Shown here: piece after piece, positions 5,702 to 13,074 of the stretch
How the letters are laid out: each line of letters starts with the position of its first letter
Position numbering within the stretch: position 1 is the stretch's first letter
NCBI GenBank assembly: GCA_948762645.1
Contig: CAQBRY010000021.1
Span: 1,485-20,354 of the forward strand
From: an uncultured Eubacteriales bacterium
GTDB taxonomy: Bacteria; Bacillota; Clostridia; Oscillospirales; Acutalibacteraceae
Direction of reading: 5' to 3'
Length of the DNA: 18,870 nucleotides
Position numbers and translations under genes: made by a program
The notes under the pieces: model-generated
What the model was told of the DNA's origin: nothing
What the model saw: only the letters and a program-made list of their open reading frames with translations
The model's database searches: none

Positions 5702-6982
5702 TTATAATTTTGTATTTTTCAATCCCACAAAATACTTTTCAAAATCGTCCCCTAAACCAAGAGTAAACTCGCTGCCGCTAGCCATATCTTTGACTTTAAC
5801 CACATTATTTTCCATTTCCTGACTGCCCAAAAATATACAATAATTACATCCTGATTTGTCAGCATACTTTACCTGTGATTTCAAATTTCTCCCCACAATG
5901 TCTTGCTGAGCAATAATACCAATGTTTCTTAGTCTTTGAGAAATTTCTATAGACTTATTTTTATACGCTTCCCCCAAAGAAACCACGTAAACATAAATAT
6001 CATCTTTACTTCCAAAACTTAAATTTTGATCCTGCATAATCATTAAAAGTCGTTCCATGCCTATTCCAAATCCAACGCAGCACATATCGCTTCCGCCAAG
6101 CTCTTTTGATAAATTATCATATCTTCCGCCTCCGCAAATAGTAAGGGGAGATTGAGAGTTATTTATTATAAACTCGAAAACTGTCTTATTATAATAATCA
6201 AGACCTCTTACAATGTAAGGATTGACTTTATGTTTAATATTAAAAACTTCAAGATATTCTTTAAGATTCTCTAAATGGGTCGCACAATCTTTACAAAGAT
6301 ATTCTATGACTACAGGCGCTCCTTTAGAAATACTTTTGCATTTTTCATTTTTACAGTCAAATATCCTCATAGGGTTACGATTTAATCTGTCACGACAAAC
6401 TCCGCAAAGTTCTTCCTCGTAAGCGGTAAAATAATTTCTGATAGCTTTATTATAAACACCTTTACATTCCTTACATCCCACAGCGTTTATTTCCAATTCT
6501 AAATTTTTTATTCCCAAATCGTCGAATATGGACCTTGCAACACAAATAATTTCAGCGTCTGCAAGAGCGGACTTTCCCCCAAAAACTTCAAGTCCAAACT
6601 GAAAAAATTCTCTTAGTCTACCCGACTGCGGCTTTTCATATCTATAACAGGATGATATATACATAAGTTTTAAAGGTAAATTACCGCCCTGAAGACCATT
6701 TTCAAGTACTGCTCTAAGTACTCCGGCCGTACCCTCGGGACGTAAGCTCACTGATCTTGACCCTTTATCCAAAAAGGTATACATTTCTTTTTCTACAATA
6801 TCTGAAGTTTCACCCGAAGATCGTTCAAAAAGATTTGTGTGTTCTAAAACAGGCGTTCTTATAATTTTGAAACCAAAAAGTTTAGCCTTCTCTTTTAAAA
6901 CGTTTTCAATATATTCCCATTTTTCACTTTCACCCGGCAATATATCTTGCATACCGCGTATTCTTTTGGATATTAAGTTCAT
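5702..6982 (-). CDS. hisS: Histidyl-tRNA synthetase
   Basis: HisRS, a class II synthetase, charges tRNA-His with histidine. The 426 residues include 'RGMQDILPGE' at the N-terminus, motif 1/2 regions 'SLRPEGTAGVLRA' and 'CYRYEKPQSGRLREFFQFG', the histidine-binding 'VRGLDYYNKTVFEF', the 'CGGGRYDNL' block, motif 3 'GFGIGMERLLMI', and a C-terminal anticodon-binding domain. The Cys-rich insertion with 'CGVCRDRL' and 'CKNEKCKS' is usual for Firmicute forms. ATG 6982 has AAAGGAG (6994-7000) upstream with 11 bases of spacing. The gene lies 185 bases after mgsA, separated by a terminator and a structured leader. I see no T-box element (no UGGNACC core) although many Firmicute hisS genes have one, and no convincing promoter hexamers. 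Confidence 0.97.
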   Translation of the reverse strand: MNLISKRIRGMQDILPGESEKWEYIENVLKEKAKLFGFKIIRTPVLEHTNLFERSSGETSDIVEKEMYTFLDKGSRSVSLRPEGTAGVLRAVLENGLQGGNLPLKLMYISSCYRYEKPQSGRLREFFQFGLEVFGGKSALADAEIICVARSIFDDLGIKNLELEINAVGCKECKGVYNKAIRNYFTAYEEELCGVCRDRLNRNPMRIFDCKNEKCKSISKGAPVVIEYLCKDCATHLENLKEYLEVFNIKHKVNPYIVRGLDYYNKTVFEFIINNSQSPLTICGGGRYDNLSKELGGSDMCCVGFGIGMERLLMIMQDQNLSFGSKDDIYVYVVSLGEAYKNKSIEISQRLRNIGIIAQQDIVGRNLKSQVKYADKSGCNYCIFLGSQEMENNVVKVKDMASGSEFTLGLGDDFEKYFVGLKNTKL

Positions 6983-7014
6983 AATACTTTTCTCTCCTTT
7001 GATATATAAAAATA

Positions 7015-7103
7015 GTAATGAGAATTTTCAGATAATTTTGGTCTATTCATTTTTAGCTTACAGCAAAAAATATTTTAAATATCTACTAACTAATTCTCAC
7101 TAC
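7015..7103 (-). promoter_or_regulatory. Long-range 12-bp helix in the hisS leader RNA
   Basis: On the - strand, GTAGTGAGAATT (7103-7092) can pair over all 12 positions with AATTCTCATTAC (7026-7015), enclosing 65 bases. One pair is G-U in the - strand RNA but becomes A-C in a + strand RNA, so the helix is favoured in hisS mRNA. Inside it is a small AT hairpin followed by six T residues. The 3' arm ends about 15 bases before the ribosome binding site of hisS. Confidence 0.5.
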
Positions 7104-7105
7104 AG

Positions 7106-7146
7106 AAAAAAATATCCCAAGTCAACTTTTTGAGGACCAAGGATAT
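7106..7146 (-). terminator. Intrinsic terminator after mgsA
   Basis: On the - strand, ATATCCTTGGTC (7146-7135) pairs with GACTTGGGATAT (7123-7112) with one T-T mismatch and two wobbles. A run of T follows on the - strand (7112-7106). It starts 22 bases after the mgsA stop and separates mgsA from hisS. Confidence 0.8.
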
Positions 7147-7167
7147 ATATAAAGTAACAATATTTTG

Positions 7168-7572
7168 CTAAATTAAAGGGCTTCCGATATTTCTCCATTC
7201 CAAGTCTCCACGTTCCAGCCCATGGATTAAAACCTCAGCAGTAGCTATATTCGTAGCAAGCGGAATAGTATGTACGTCGCAGAGCCTTAGAACATCATTT
7301 TCAGCTTGTCCCATAAGTTCAGGGTGGACGCCGTCTCTAAAGAAAAACACCATATCAATTTCTCCGCAAGAGATCCTTGAGGAGATCTGCTGACATCCGC
7401 CTTGTTCACTGTTCAGGAAACTGACAACCCTAAGACCCGTAGCCTCAGCCACAAGTTTTCCGGTTGTAGAAGTAGCACATAATTTGTGTCTGCTTAGAAT
7501 ACCGCAATAGGCTATACAAAGCCTTACCATCAACTCTTTTTTTGTATCGTGGGCAATAAGAGCTATGTTCAT
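7168..7572 (-). CDS. mgsA: Methylglyoxal-synthase-fold protein with altered active site
   Basis: Methylglyoxal synthase converts dihydroxyacetone phosphate to methylglyoxal and phosphate. The 134 residues clearly belong to this family: 'IALIAHDTKKELMV', 'CATSTTGKLV', the 'GGxQQI' block and 'IPLATNIATAEVLI'. The phosphate-binding residues matching E. coli His19, Asp20, Lys23, Thr45, Thr47 and Thr48 are kept. However, an ungapped alignment from memory puts Cys60 at catalytic Asp71, Met87 at His98, Ala90 at Asp101, and Asn54-Ser55 at Ser65-Gly66. The usual 'FFRDPL' reads 'FFRDGV'. Classical activity is therefore doubtful. The gene is otherwise well kept: promoter at 7641-7669, GGAGG nine bases before the ATG, full length, terminator. 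It may be a non-catalytic phosphate sensor, an enzyme with altered chemistry, or an early decaying gene. Confidence 0.85.
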   Translation of the reverse strand: MNIALIAHDTKKELMVRLCIAYCGILSRHKLCATSTTGKLVAEATGLRVVSFLNSEQGGCQQISSRISCGEIDMVFFFRDGVHPELMGQAENDVLRLCDVHTIPLATNIATAEVLIHGLERGDLEWRNIGSPLI

Positions 7573-7640
7573 TATAGATTTCCTCCCAATTTTAAAAAAA
7601 ACTTAATTTTATATAAACTATATGTTTAGTTCTTTTACTT

Positions 7641-7669
7641 ATATTAACATATTATTTTTTATACGTCAA
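7641..7669 (-). promoter_or_regulatory. Candidate sigma-A promoter of mgsA
   Basis: On the - strand, TTGACG (7669-7664; 5 of 6), a 17-base spacer and TAATAT (7646-7641; 4 of 6) lie about 70 bases before the mgsA start. mgsA can thus be expressed separately from the mre genes. Confidence 0.5.
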
Positions 7670-7708
7670 TGAAATTGTAAGGATATAAGACAAATTTAAT
7701 CCTTTTTT

Positions 7709-7740
7709 TACCATATTTACTATTAAATGGTATTTTTTTT
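7709..7740 (+). terminator. Terminator-like hairpin on the strand opposite to its neighbours
   Basis: TACCA (7709-7713) and TGGTA (7728-7732) form the base of a hairpin that extends with AT pairs and a 2-base bulge, followed by eight T residues (7733-7740). A second T tract lies just before the stem. In the - direction of the flanking genes the tail is all A, so it would stop only + strand (antisense) transcripts heading into mrdA. Confidence 0.5.
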
Positions 7741-7749
7741 ATAATATTA

Positions 7750-9753
7750 TCAGGATCCTTGGTTCTTAAAATACTGATTTAATATGTCTTTTGCCACATT
7801 TTTAGAAATAGTGCCATACTTCCCATTGGCTATAACTACAGATACAGCAATTTTAGGATTATCATAAGGTGCAAAACGTATAAACGTCGTATGATCAGAA
7901 CCCATCGGATTTTCAGCCGTACCGGTTTTAGCGGCTATCGGAGGATCAAAATTACTAAAGTCTCTGGCAGTACCCGAAAGCACGACCTCCCTCATACATT
8001 CCTTAACAATATTTATATTTTCCTCAGATATACCGCAACTTTCAATAAATTCAGCCTTTTTCTCGGCAATAATATCCGATTTCATATAGTTTGTAATCTT
8101 TTTAACAAGATGCGTCTTATATCTATTTCCTCCGCTTGCGATAGTTGCCGTATATGCGGCAAGCTGGAGAGGAGTAATCATATTGTCGGACTGTCCTATA
8201 GCCGCCTGCGATGATCCGGATTCATACCACTTAGATCCAACCGCTTTACTATGTTCGGGACCAGCGACGATCCCTTTATTTTCGTAGATTTCCAAACCGG
8301 TTTTCACACCTATTCCAAATTTATTGGCATAGGTGGCCAATAAATTAGCTCCCAGACGTCTTCCCACTTCCGCAAAATATACGTTGCAAGACTTAGAAAG
8401 AGCAAATTTAAGCTTTGCATTTCCATGGTGACCCATACATCTTAAAGTATATCCCTTATAATACGTATATCTTCCATTACAGTTTACTGTATCATCCGGT
8501 GTAATAACGTTTTCCTGAAGTCCTGCACAGGCAGCAAGAGGCTTATAAACAGATCCGGGTGCAAACGCTCCATTAAACGCTCTGTTAAGAAGTGGCGTAC
8601 TTTCAGAATCTGCGGCAAGTTTTGGATAATAACCGGGATCAGTAAACAACTCAGATAAATTATAGCTTGGAAAAGTAGCGGCGGCAAGCACAGAAAAATC
8701 ACTTACGTCTAAAACCACCGCCGCCCCTGACTTACAATCCGTCACGCCCATTTTAGAGGCTTTCTCAATATTTTCCTCTAAAGATCTGTTTGCAACCTCC
8801 TGCAGTTCAGAATCGATTGTCAAAAACACTGTATGACCAGGTACGTTTTCCTCCACCTCAGACACCCCAACAAGAGATCCGCTTCTTGAGAGCTGTACCA
8901 TACGTTTTCCGCTTTTTCCCCTCAGCTCATCCTCAAGGGCATTTTCGATTCCCGTTTTACCTATAATAGCGTCTATACTATAATTTTTATCTTTGTACTT
9001 TTCATATTCCTCACTCGACATTTGTCCAACATGTCCCACAATATGCGGGGCAACCGTACCGTTAATATACTGCCTTATAAGTGACGTCTCTATCTTAACT
9101 CCCCCGCCAAGTTTTACGGATAATTCAGATATAATACTCATAGCTTCAGGAGTAATATTTTCTGCTAAAATATAAGGCGTTATTTTAGATTTGTAACCGC
9201 TGATCCTGTCCATATTGTACCTTACGCTGCAAATCTTACGTTTTTCATCATTAGAGAAATCAGTACATTTATATCTTTTTATAAGTTTTTCCATACACTG
9301 TGGAGCGTCCACATCTACATTAAATTCTAAAAATCTTTTAAGCTGTGCAATCTGAGACTTCTTATCTTCCAAAAATACAAACTCATCATTTTTCACCTCT
9401 ACAGGTAACATGTCGATCCACGGACATTTTAATCCTTCAAGTATACTGATCATTTTCAGTATAAATTTATTTTCACTGTCTCTTTTGATATTAAGTCTGT
9501 CAAGAATCACTCTATATCCCGTAGCATTTACAGCCAATCCTTTTCCATTACAATCAAGTATTTCTCCCCTTACAGGGTCCGTTGTGATACTGTAGGTATT
9601 TACGTTGTTGGCTCTTGCTTTATAATACTCATAATTTATAATTTGCCAGTCTACAAGTCTTGAAACATAAACTAAAAATACTGCGGATATAAATCCTATA
9701 ACAAAAAAATATCTTTTTTTATTAAGCGGTGATTTTTGTTCTATTTTAGGCAC
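7750..9753 (-). CDS. mrdA: Penicillin-binding protein 2 (elongasome transpeptidase)
   Basis: This class B PBP is a membrane-anchored DD-transpeptidase that cross-links peptidoglycan during lateral growth, working with MreBCD and a RodA glycosyltransferase. In its 667 residues I see a short cytoplasmic N-terminus, one transmembrane helix (about 14-32), the dimerisation-domain marker 'DPVRGEILDCNGKGLAVN' (59-76), and the transpeptidase motifs: SxxK at Ser401-Lys404 ('APGSVYKP'), SxN at 455-457 ('SKSCNVYF') and KTG at 609-611 ('AAKTGTAE'). All catalytic residues are present. The GTG start at 9753 overlaps the mreD stop by eight bases, pointing to translational coupling. It ends the mreBCD-mrdA operon; no clear - strand terminator follows it. 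No rodA gene is in the window. Confidence 0.95.
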   Translation of the reverse strand: MPKIEQKSPLNKKRYFFVIGFISAVFLVYVSRLVDWQIINYEYYKARANNVNTYSITTDPVRGEILDCNGKGLAVNATGYRVILDRLNIKRDSENKFILKMISILEGLKCPWIDMLPVEVKNDEFVFLEDKKSQIAQLKRFLEFNVDVDAPQCMEKLIKRYKCTDFSNDEKRKICSVRYNMDRISGYKSKITPYILAENITPEAMSIISELSVKLGGGVKIETSLIRQYINGTVAPHIVGHVGQMSSEEYEKYKDKNYSIDAIIGKTGIENALEDELRGKSGKRMVQLSRSGSLVGVSEVEENVPGHTVFLTIDSELQEVANRSLEENIEKASKMGVTDCKSGAAVVLDVSDFSVLAAATFPSYNLSELFTDPGYYPKLAADSESTPLLNRAFNGAFAPGSVYKPLAACAGLQENVITPDDTVNCNGRYTYYKGYTLRCMGHHGNAKLKFALSKSCNVYFAEVGRRLGANLLATYANKFGIGVKTGLEIYENKGIVAGPEHSKAVGSKWYESGSSQAAIGQSDNMITPLQLAAYTATIASGGNRYKTHLVKKITNYMKSDIIAEKKAEFIESCGISEENINIVKECMREVVLSGTARDFSNFDPPIAAKTGTAENPMGSDHTTFIRFAPYDNPKIAVSVVIANGKYGTISKNVAKDILNQYFKNQGS

Positions 9754-10282
9754 CCGCCTTTCTAAATCTTACCCAGTAAGCAACGTATCTGTTAACAAAG
9801 TAAACAACGGGAGATATGACAACGGTATAGCAAACCGATGGCACTAAATGATATAAAAGTGCATACTGGACATTATTAAATCCCGGAATTATATAAAAGA
9901 ATAAAAACCTATATCCAAAAGTAAGCGGGATAATAATCAAAGACGTAAAGAAAAAAGTTACGAAATTAAGATTTACAAAGTAAGTAAACAAGACTCCCAA
10001 AATATATCCGATTATAAACAAGAAGATGGCCTGGATCCCCACAAAATTTCCAATACTTACATCTAAAAAGCATCCTATAATTATACCGAAAACCATACTT
10101 GCATATTCCTTTTCAAATATAGCTATAGTAATAAAAGCCGGAATTAATATTAAAGGCCTTCCCCCAAATACTTCTGGAATTAAATTATAACTTCTTTCCA
10201 ATGCATAAAGAAATACAATCTCTAAAAAATATACAAACCATCTGGCAACATCCATAAGTACTTTCTTAGATATAACTATCAC
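9746..10282 (-). CDS. mreD: Rod-shape-determining membrane protein MreD
   Basis: MreD is an integral membrane partner of MreB and MreC in the elongasome. The 178 residues are strongly hydrophobic, with about five to six transmembrane segments (for example 'PLILIPAFITIAIF', 'MVFGIIIGCFLDVSIG', 'AIFLFIIGYILGVLFTYF', 'VTFFFTSLIIIPLTFGY'), and the motif 'GxxxGxxxD' seen in 'FGIIIGCFLDVS' is typical of MreD. The GTG start at 10282 directly abuts GGGGAG, which is too close for an ideal site. ATG 10255, beginning Met-Asp-Val-Ala-Arg, is a reasonable alternative. It lies 15 bases after mreC and overlaps mrdA by eight bases. Confidence 0.88.
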   Translation of the reverse strand: MIVISKKVLMDVARWFVYFLEIVFLYALERSYNLIPEVFGGRPLILIPAFITIAIFEKEYASMVFGIIIGCFLDVSIGNFVGIQAIFLFIIGYILGVLFTYFVNLNFVTFFFTSLIIIPLTFGYRFLFFYIIPGFNNVQYALLYHLVPSVCYTVVISPVVYFVNRYVAYWVRFRKAGA

Positions 10283-10297
10283 TCCCCATGAAACAGT

Positions 10298-11194
10298 CTA
10301 CTTAATATCTTTTTGGGAATCGTCATAAGAAACATGCTGCTTAATAGTATTTCCCACGATTTCTCCCTTACCCTGGAACCCAATAACCACAAATACATCC
10401 TGTACGTCTTCTATTTTCTCGAAAGGCTCTACAACAGCATAATTTGACGCATTATAACTATCATATTCCAGGGACGTCACCTTGCCAAGTAAAAGATTTT
10501 TAGGGTACATCCCGCTAAGTCCGGAGGAAACCACAAAATCTCCCGGATTTATATTATTTTGCGATGGTATAAGTGTCATACGGGTAAGATTTTGATCGGC
10601 AAGTTTTATATCTCCGCTTATAACTCCGCTGTCAAGACTCATTTTATCTACGACTCCAATCTTAACATCAGGAGATAAAACAGTCTTTACCCTGCTTGAA
10701 TTCGCGTTTACATGAGAAACACACCCTACAATACCATTTTCCGTAATGACAGCGTCATTAACGGAAATACCAGCCCCTGAACCATGATCAATGATAAAAT
10801 TGCCAAAAAACTCTCCCGGATCTTTGCCGACAACAGACGCCGATACAAATTTTAAACTGTTATTTTCTCTTTTAAGATCATAATATTTAGCATACTGGGC
10901 ATTTTCTTTTTTAGTATCGTAATAATCAACCATTTTACTTCTAAGATCACGAACTTCATCTTCAAGTTCTTCTATTTCAAGTTCCAGCTCGTATATTTCT
11001 TTCCTCTCTGCCAAAAATGATACTGCGGAATTAGAAATTCTGGAAGAAAGTTTTTCAAATGGGAGTGTTATGTAACTCATAGCATCTAAAAGACCGTTTT
11101 CAAGGTATGCAGAAGTATAAAAAAGAATTCCTGAAAGTATTAATGTTACTCCCAGAAGAACTTTAAATATATTACTTCTAAAAAATTTAAGCAT
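10298..11194 (-). CDS. mreC: Rod-shape-determining protein MreC
   Basis: MreC is a bitopic membrane protein whose extracytoplasmic part organises PBP2 and MreD. Visible features in 298 residues: an N-terminal membrane helix (about 8-29), a charged coiled coil rich in Glu/Leu (about 60-118; 'ELELEIEELEDEVRDL'), and the two beta-barrel domains with the family pattern 'FFGNFIIDHGSGAGISVNDAVI' split over residues about 130-150, 'NGIVGCVSHV', 'TVLSPDVKIGVV' and 'GDFVVSSGLSGMYPKNLLLG' near 235. ATG 11194 is nine bases after GGGGG; a TTG one codon upstream is also possible. Length matches the family. It lies 55 bases after mreB on the same strand and just before mreD. Confidence 0.93.
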   Translation of the reverse strand: MLKFFRSNIFKVLLGVTLILSGILFYTSAYLENGLLDAMSYITLPFEKLSSRISNSAVSFLAERKEIYELELEIEELEDEVRDLRSKMVDYYDTKKENAQYAKYYDLKRENNSLKFVSASVVGKDPGEFFGNFIIDHGSGAGISVNDAVITENGIVGCVSHVNANSSRVKTVLSPDVKIGVVDKMSLDSGVISGDIKLADQNLTRMTLIPSQNNINPGDFVVSSGLSGMYPKNLLLGKVTSLEYDSYNASNYAVVEPFEKIEDVQDVFVVIGFQGKGEIVGNTIKQHVSYDDSQKDIK

Positions 11195-11249
11195 CAAATC
11201 AAGCCCCCAAATATAAAAGATCAGATACCTTAAAAAAATAAACTTAAAA

Positions 11250-12254
11250 TTATCTTCTTGATCTATAATATCCTTTAGGCATATTAAGGTCTAAACATTT
11301 TCCCGTACCGCTGGCAACACAATCCAAAGGATTCTCCGCTATATATACAGGCATTTTAGTTTCATCAGCTATGAGTTTGTCGATACCTCTTAAAAGTGCT
11401 CCGCCGCCGGTTATCATAATACCTCTGTCGATAATATCCGCAGAAAGCTCAGGCGGAGTATTTTCAAGCGTACTTTTTACTGCCTCTACAATCGAACTTA
11501 AAGGATCTTTAAGAGCTTCTCTAACTTCTGCGGAAGTAATTTTAATATTTTTTGGAAGACCGTCTAAAAGGTTTCTTCCTTTAATATCCATTTCGCCTTC
11601 ATTGTCGTATGGAACCGCAGAACCGATTTGTATTTTTATATTTTCAGCCGTACGCTCGCCAATCAGAAGATTATGTTTGCGTTTAATATAAGAAATAATA
11701 TGCTCATCAAATTTATCTCCCGCAACTCTTGCCGAACACGCCGTAACAATATCTCCAAGGGATATAACCGCAACTTCACTTGTTCCTCCGCCAATATCTA
11801 CAACCATACTTCCGGTAGGTTCTGCAACAGGAAGTCCGGCACCAATCGCTGCCGCCATAGGTTCCTCTATAAGATCTACTATACCGGCTCCCGCTTGCTT
11901 TGCTGCATCTTCTACGGCACGTCTTTCAACTTCTGTAACACCTGAGGGTATACATACCACTACTTTAGGTTTACTAAACCATTTATGTTTAAGAGTTTTT
12001 TTAATAAAATACTTAAGCATACTTGAAGTAATGTCAAAATCTGCTATAACCCCATCTTTCAACGGCCTTACGGCTATAATAGATCCCGGAGTACGTCCTA
12101 TCATTTCTTTTGCCTGAAGTCCGACAGCTAAAACAGTATCTGTCCTTACGTCCAGTGCAACGACAGAAGGCTCCCGAGTCATAATACCCTTTCCTTTAAC
12201 AAAAACCAAAGTATTCGCCGTACCTAAATCTATACCTATATCTTTTGCGAACAT
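11250..12254 (-). CDS. mreB: Actin-like cell-shape protein MreB
   Basis: MreB is a bacterial actin that polymerises on the inner membrane face and directs peptidoglycan synthesis around the cell. The 334 residues hold all actin-fold nucleotide signatures: phosphate-1 'DIGIDLGTANTLVFV' at the N-terminus, 'CIPSGVTEVERRAVEDAA', phosphate-2 'VVDIGGGTSEVAVISLG', 'SARVAGDKFDEHI', and the adenosine motif 'MITGGGALLRGID' near residue 285. ATG 12254 follows a perfect AGGAGG with about nine bases of spacing. It heads the mreB-mreC-mreD-mrdA operon and has an extended -10 promoter about 45 bases upstream. Its presence argues for a cell that elongates rather than a pure coccus. Confidence 0.97.
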   Translation of the reverse strand: MFAKDIGIDLGTANTLVFVKGKGIMTREPSVVALDVRTDTVLAVGLQAKEMIGRTPGSIIAVRPLKDGVIADFDITSSMLKYFIKKTLKHKWFSKPKVVVCIPSGVTEVERRAVEDAAKQAGAGIVDLIEEPMAAAIGAGLPVAEPTGSMVVDIGGGTSEVAVISLGDIVTACSARVAGDKFDEHIISYIKRKHNLLIGERTAENIKIQIGSAVPYDNEGEMDIKGRNLLDGLPKNIKITSAEVREALKDPLSSIVEAVKSTLENTPPELSADIIDRGIMITGGGALLRGIDKLIADETKMPVYIAENPLDCVASGTGKCLDLNMPKGYYRSRR

Positions 12255-12297
12255 TCTTTAAAACCTCCTAAAAATAGTCCTTTCAAAAATTAAATCT

Positions 12298-12306
12298 ATT
12301 ATAACA
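12298..12306 (-). promoter_or_regulatory. Extended -10 promoter of the mre operon
   Basis: On the - strand, TGTTATAAT (12306-12298) matches the extended -10 consensus TGnTATAAT perfectly. No good -35 is present, which is acceptable for this promoter class. The transcript would start near 12291, about 37 bases before mreB. Confidence 0.6.
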
Positions 12307-12370
12307 TAAAATTATCAAATATATAACCTGAAAATACAAAATTTACATTTTTTGACTTAATATATCTTAA

Positions 12371-12832
12371 TTATTTTCCTGTCGACCCAAAACCGCTGTT
12401 TCCTCTATTAGTCTTAGATAAATTCTCGCATTCTACTAAAGGAAAATATTTCGTTTCTATAATTATCATTTGAGCTATCCTGTCATTATGACGGACAGTA
12501 TAAGGCTTATCGCCTATATTATAAAGTCCAATAAAAATTTCTCCCCTGTAGTCGCTATCAACGACTCCCACACCATTTGCAAGAGTAATACCGTGATTTA
12601 CTCCGAGTCCACTTCTTGAAAATATAAAAGCTGCATAATTTCTCGAAGGTACCTCAACAGCAATACCACAAGAAATTTTCTTAATTTCCAAAGGATTTAT
12701 AACTACATTGTCCTCTAAACAAGCATATAGATCCATCCCAGCGGAATCGGGAGTTCCTCTGGTAGGGAGACAAGCATTTTTTGATATTTTAATAAACTTT
12801 AATACTTGATCATTATTTTTATTATTGGTCAT
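12371..12832 (-). CDS. dut: dUTP diphosphatase
   Basis: This trimeric enzyme hydrolyses dUTP to dUMP and pyrophosphate, keeping uracil out of DNA and feeding dTMP synthesis. All five family motifs are visible in 153 residues: 1 'DSAGMDLYA', 2 'SRSGLGVNHG', 3 'GVVDSDYRGEI' with the catalytic Asp, 4 'RIAQMIII', and 5 'RGNSGFGSTG' at the C-terminal arm that closes over substrate. Length is normal. The ATG at 12832 has GGGTGA a few bases upstream. The gene is preceded by an unusual 242-base leader or intergenic region and followed, after 116 bases, by the mre operon on the same strand. Confidence 0.96.
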   Translation of the reverse strand: MTNNKNNDQVLKFIKISKNACLPTRGTPDSAGMDLYACLEDNVVINPLEIKKISCGIAVEVPSRNYAAFIFSRSGLGVNHGITLANGVGVVDSDYRGEIFIGLYNIGDKPYTVRHNDRIAQMIIIETKYFPLVECENLSKTNRGNSGFGSTGK

Positions 12833-12843
12833 TTAATCACCCA

Positions 12844-12961
12844 TTTTTTTCCATTTAGATCGTTTTTTCGTCATTTTTTATGTCAAAAAGATAATTTTTT
12901 TTATTTTTGAAGGTTTTTATGGCCAAAACTTAGAAGTTTTCCATGTTTTCAACAGAGTTTT
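12844..12961. other. Phased A/T tracts (candidate intrinsically curved DNA)
   Basis: Runs of T or A of three to eight bases are centred near 12847, 12855, 12866, 12877, 12887, 12899, 12906, 12916, 12927, 12939, 12948 and 12960, a mean step close to one helical turn. Such phasing predicts a bend. The DNA is AT-rich, so part of this could be chance. Confidence 0.4.
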
Positions 12962-12990
12962 CAACATTTCTGTTGAATCTCTAACAGAAC
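12936..12990 (-). promoter_or_regulatory. Structured element with DnaA-box-like nonamers in the dut upstream region
   Basis: The + strand carries two copies of TTTTCAACA (12946-12954 and 12958-12966), each one mismatch from the DnaA box TTWTNCACA, and an inverted partial copy at 12971-12979. On the - strand, TTCAACA-GAAA-TGTTGAA (12977-12960) is a 7-bp hairpin with a GAAA tetraloop. TTCAACAG (12977-12970) can instead pair with CTGTTGAA (12955-12948), and AACAGAA (12974-12968) with TTCTGTT (12989-12983), so several helices are mutually exclusive. A possible dut -10 (TATAAT, - strand 13011-13006) would place this in a leader of about 165 bases. Confidence 0.45.
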
Positions 12991-13074
12991 TCTTGAATAT
13001 ATATAATTATATTTACGTTATTAAAAAATAAAAATACTAATAAAAAATCACATCATAACCTTTTTATATAAAAA

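Noticed and set aside
6983..7167. T-box riboswitch before hisS
   Set aside because: No UGGNACC-type antiterminator core or specifier-loop architecture is visible; only a long-range helix and the mgsA terminator.
7891..8214. Open frame of 107 codons on the + strand inside mrdA
   Set aside because: Lies over the conserved transpeptidase KTG region of mrdA on the - strand.
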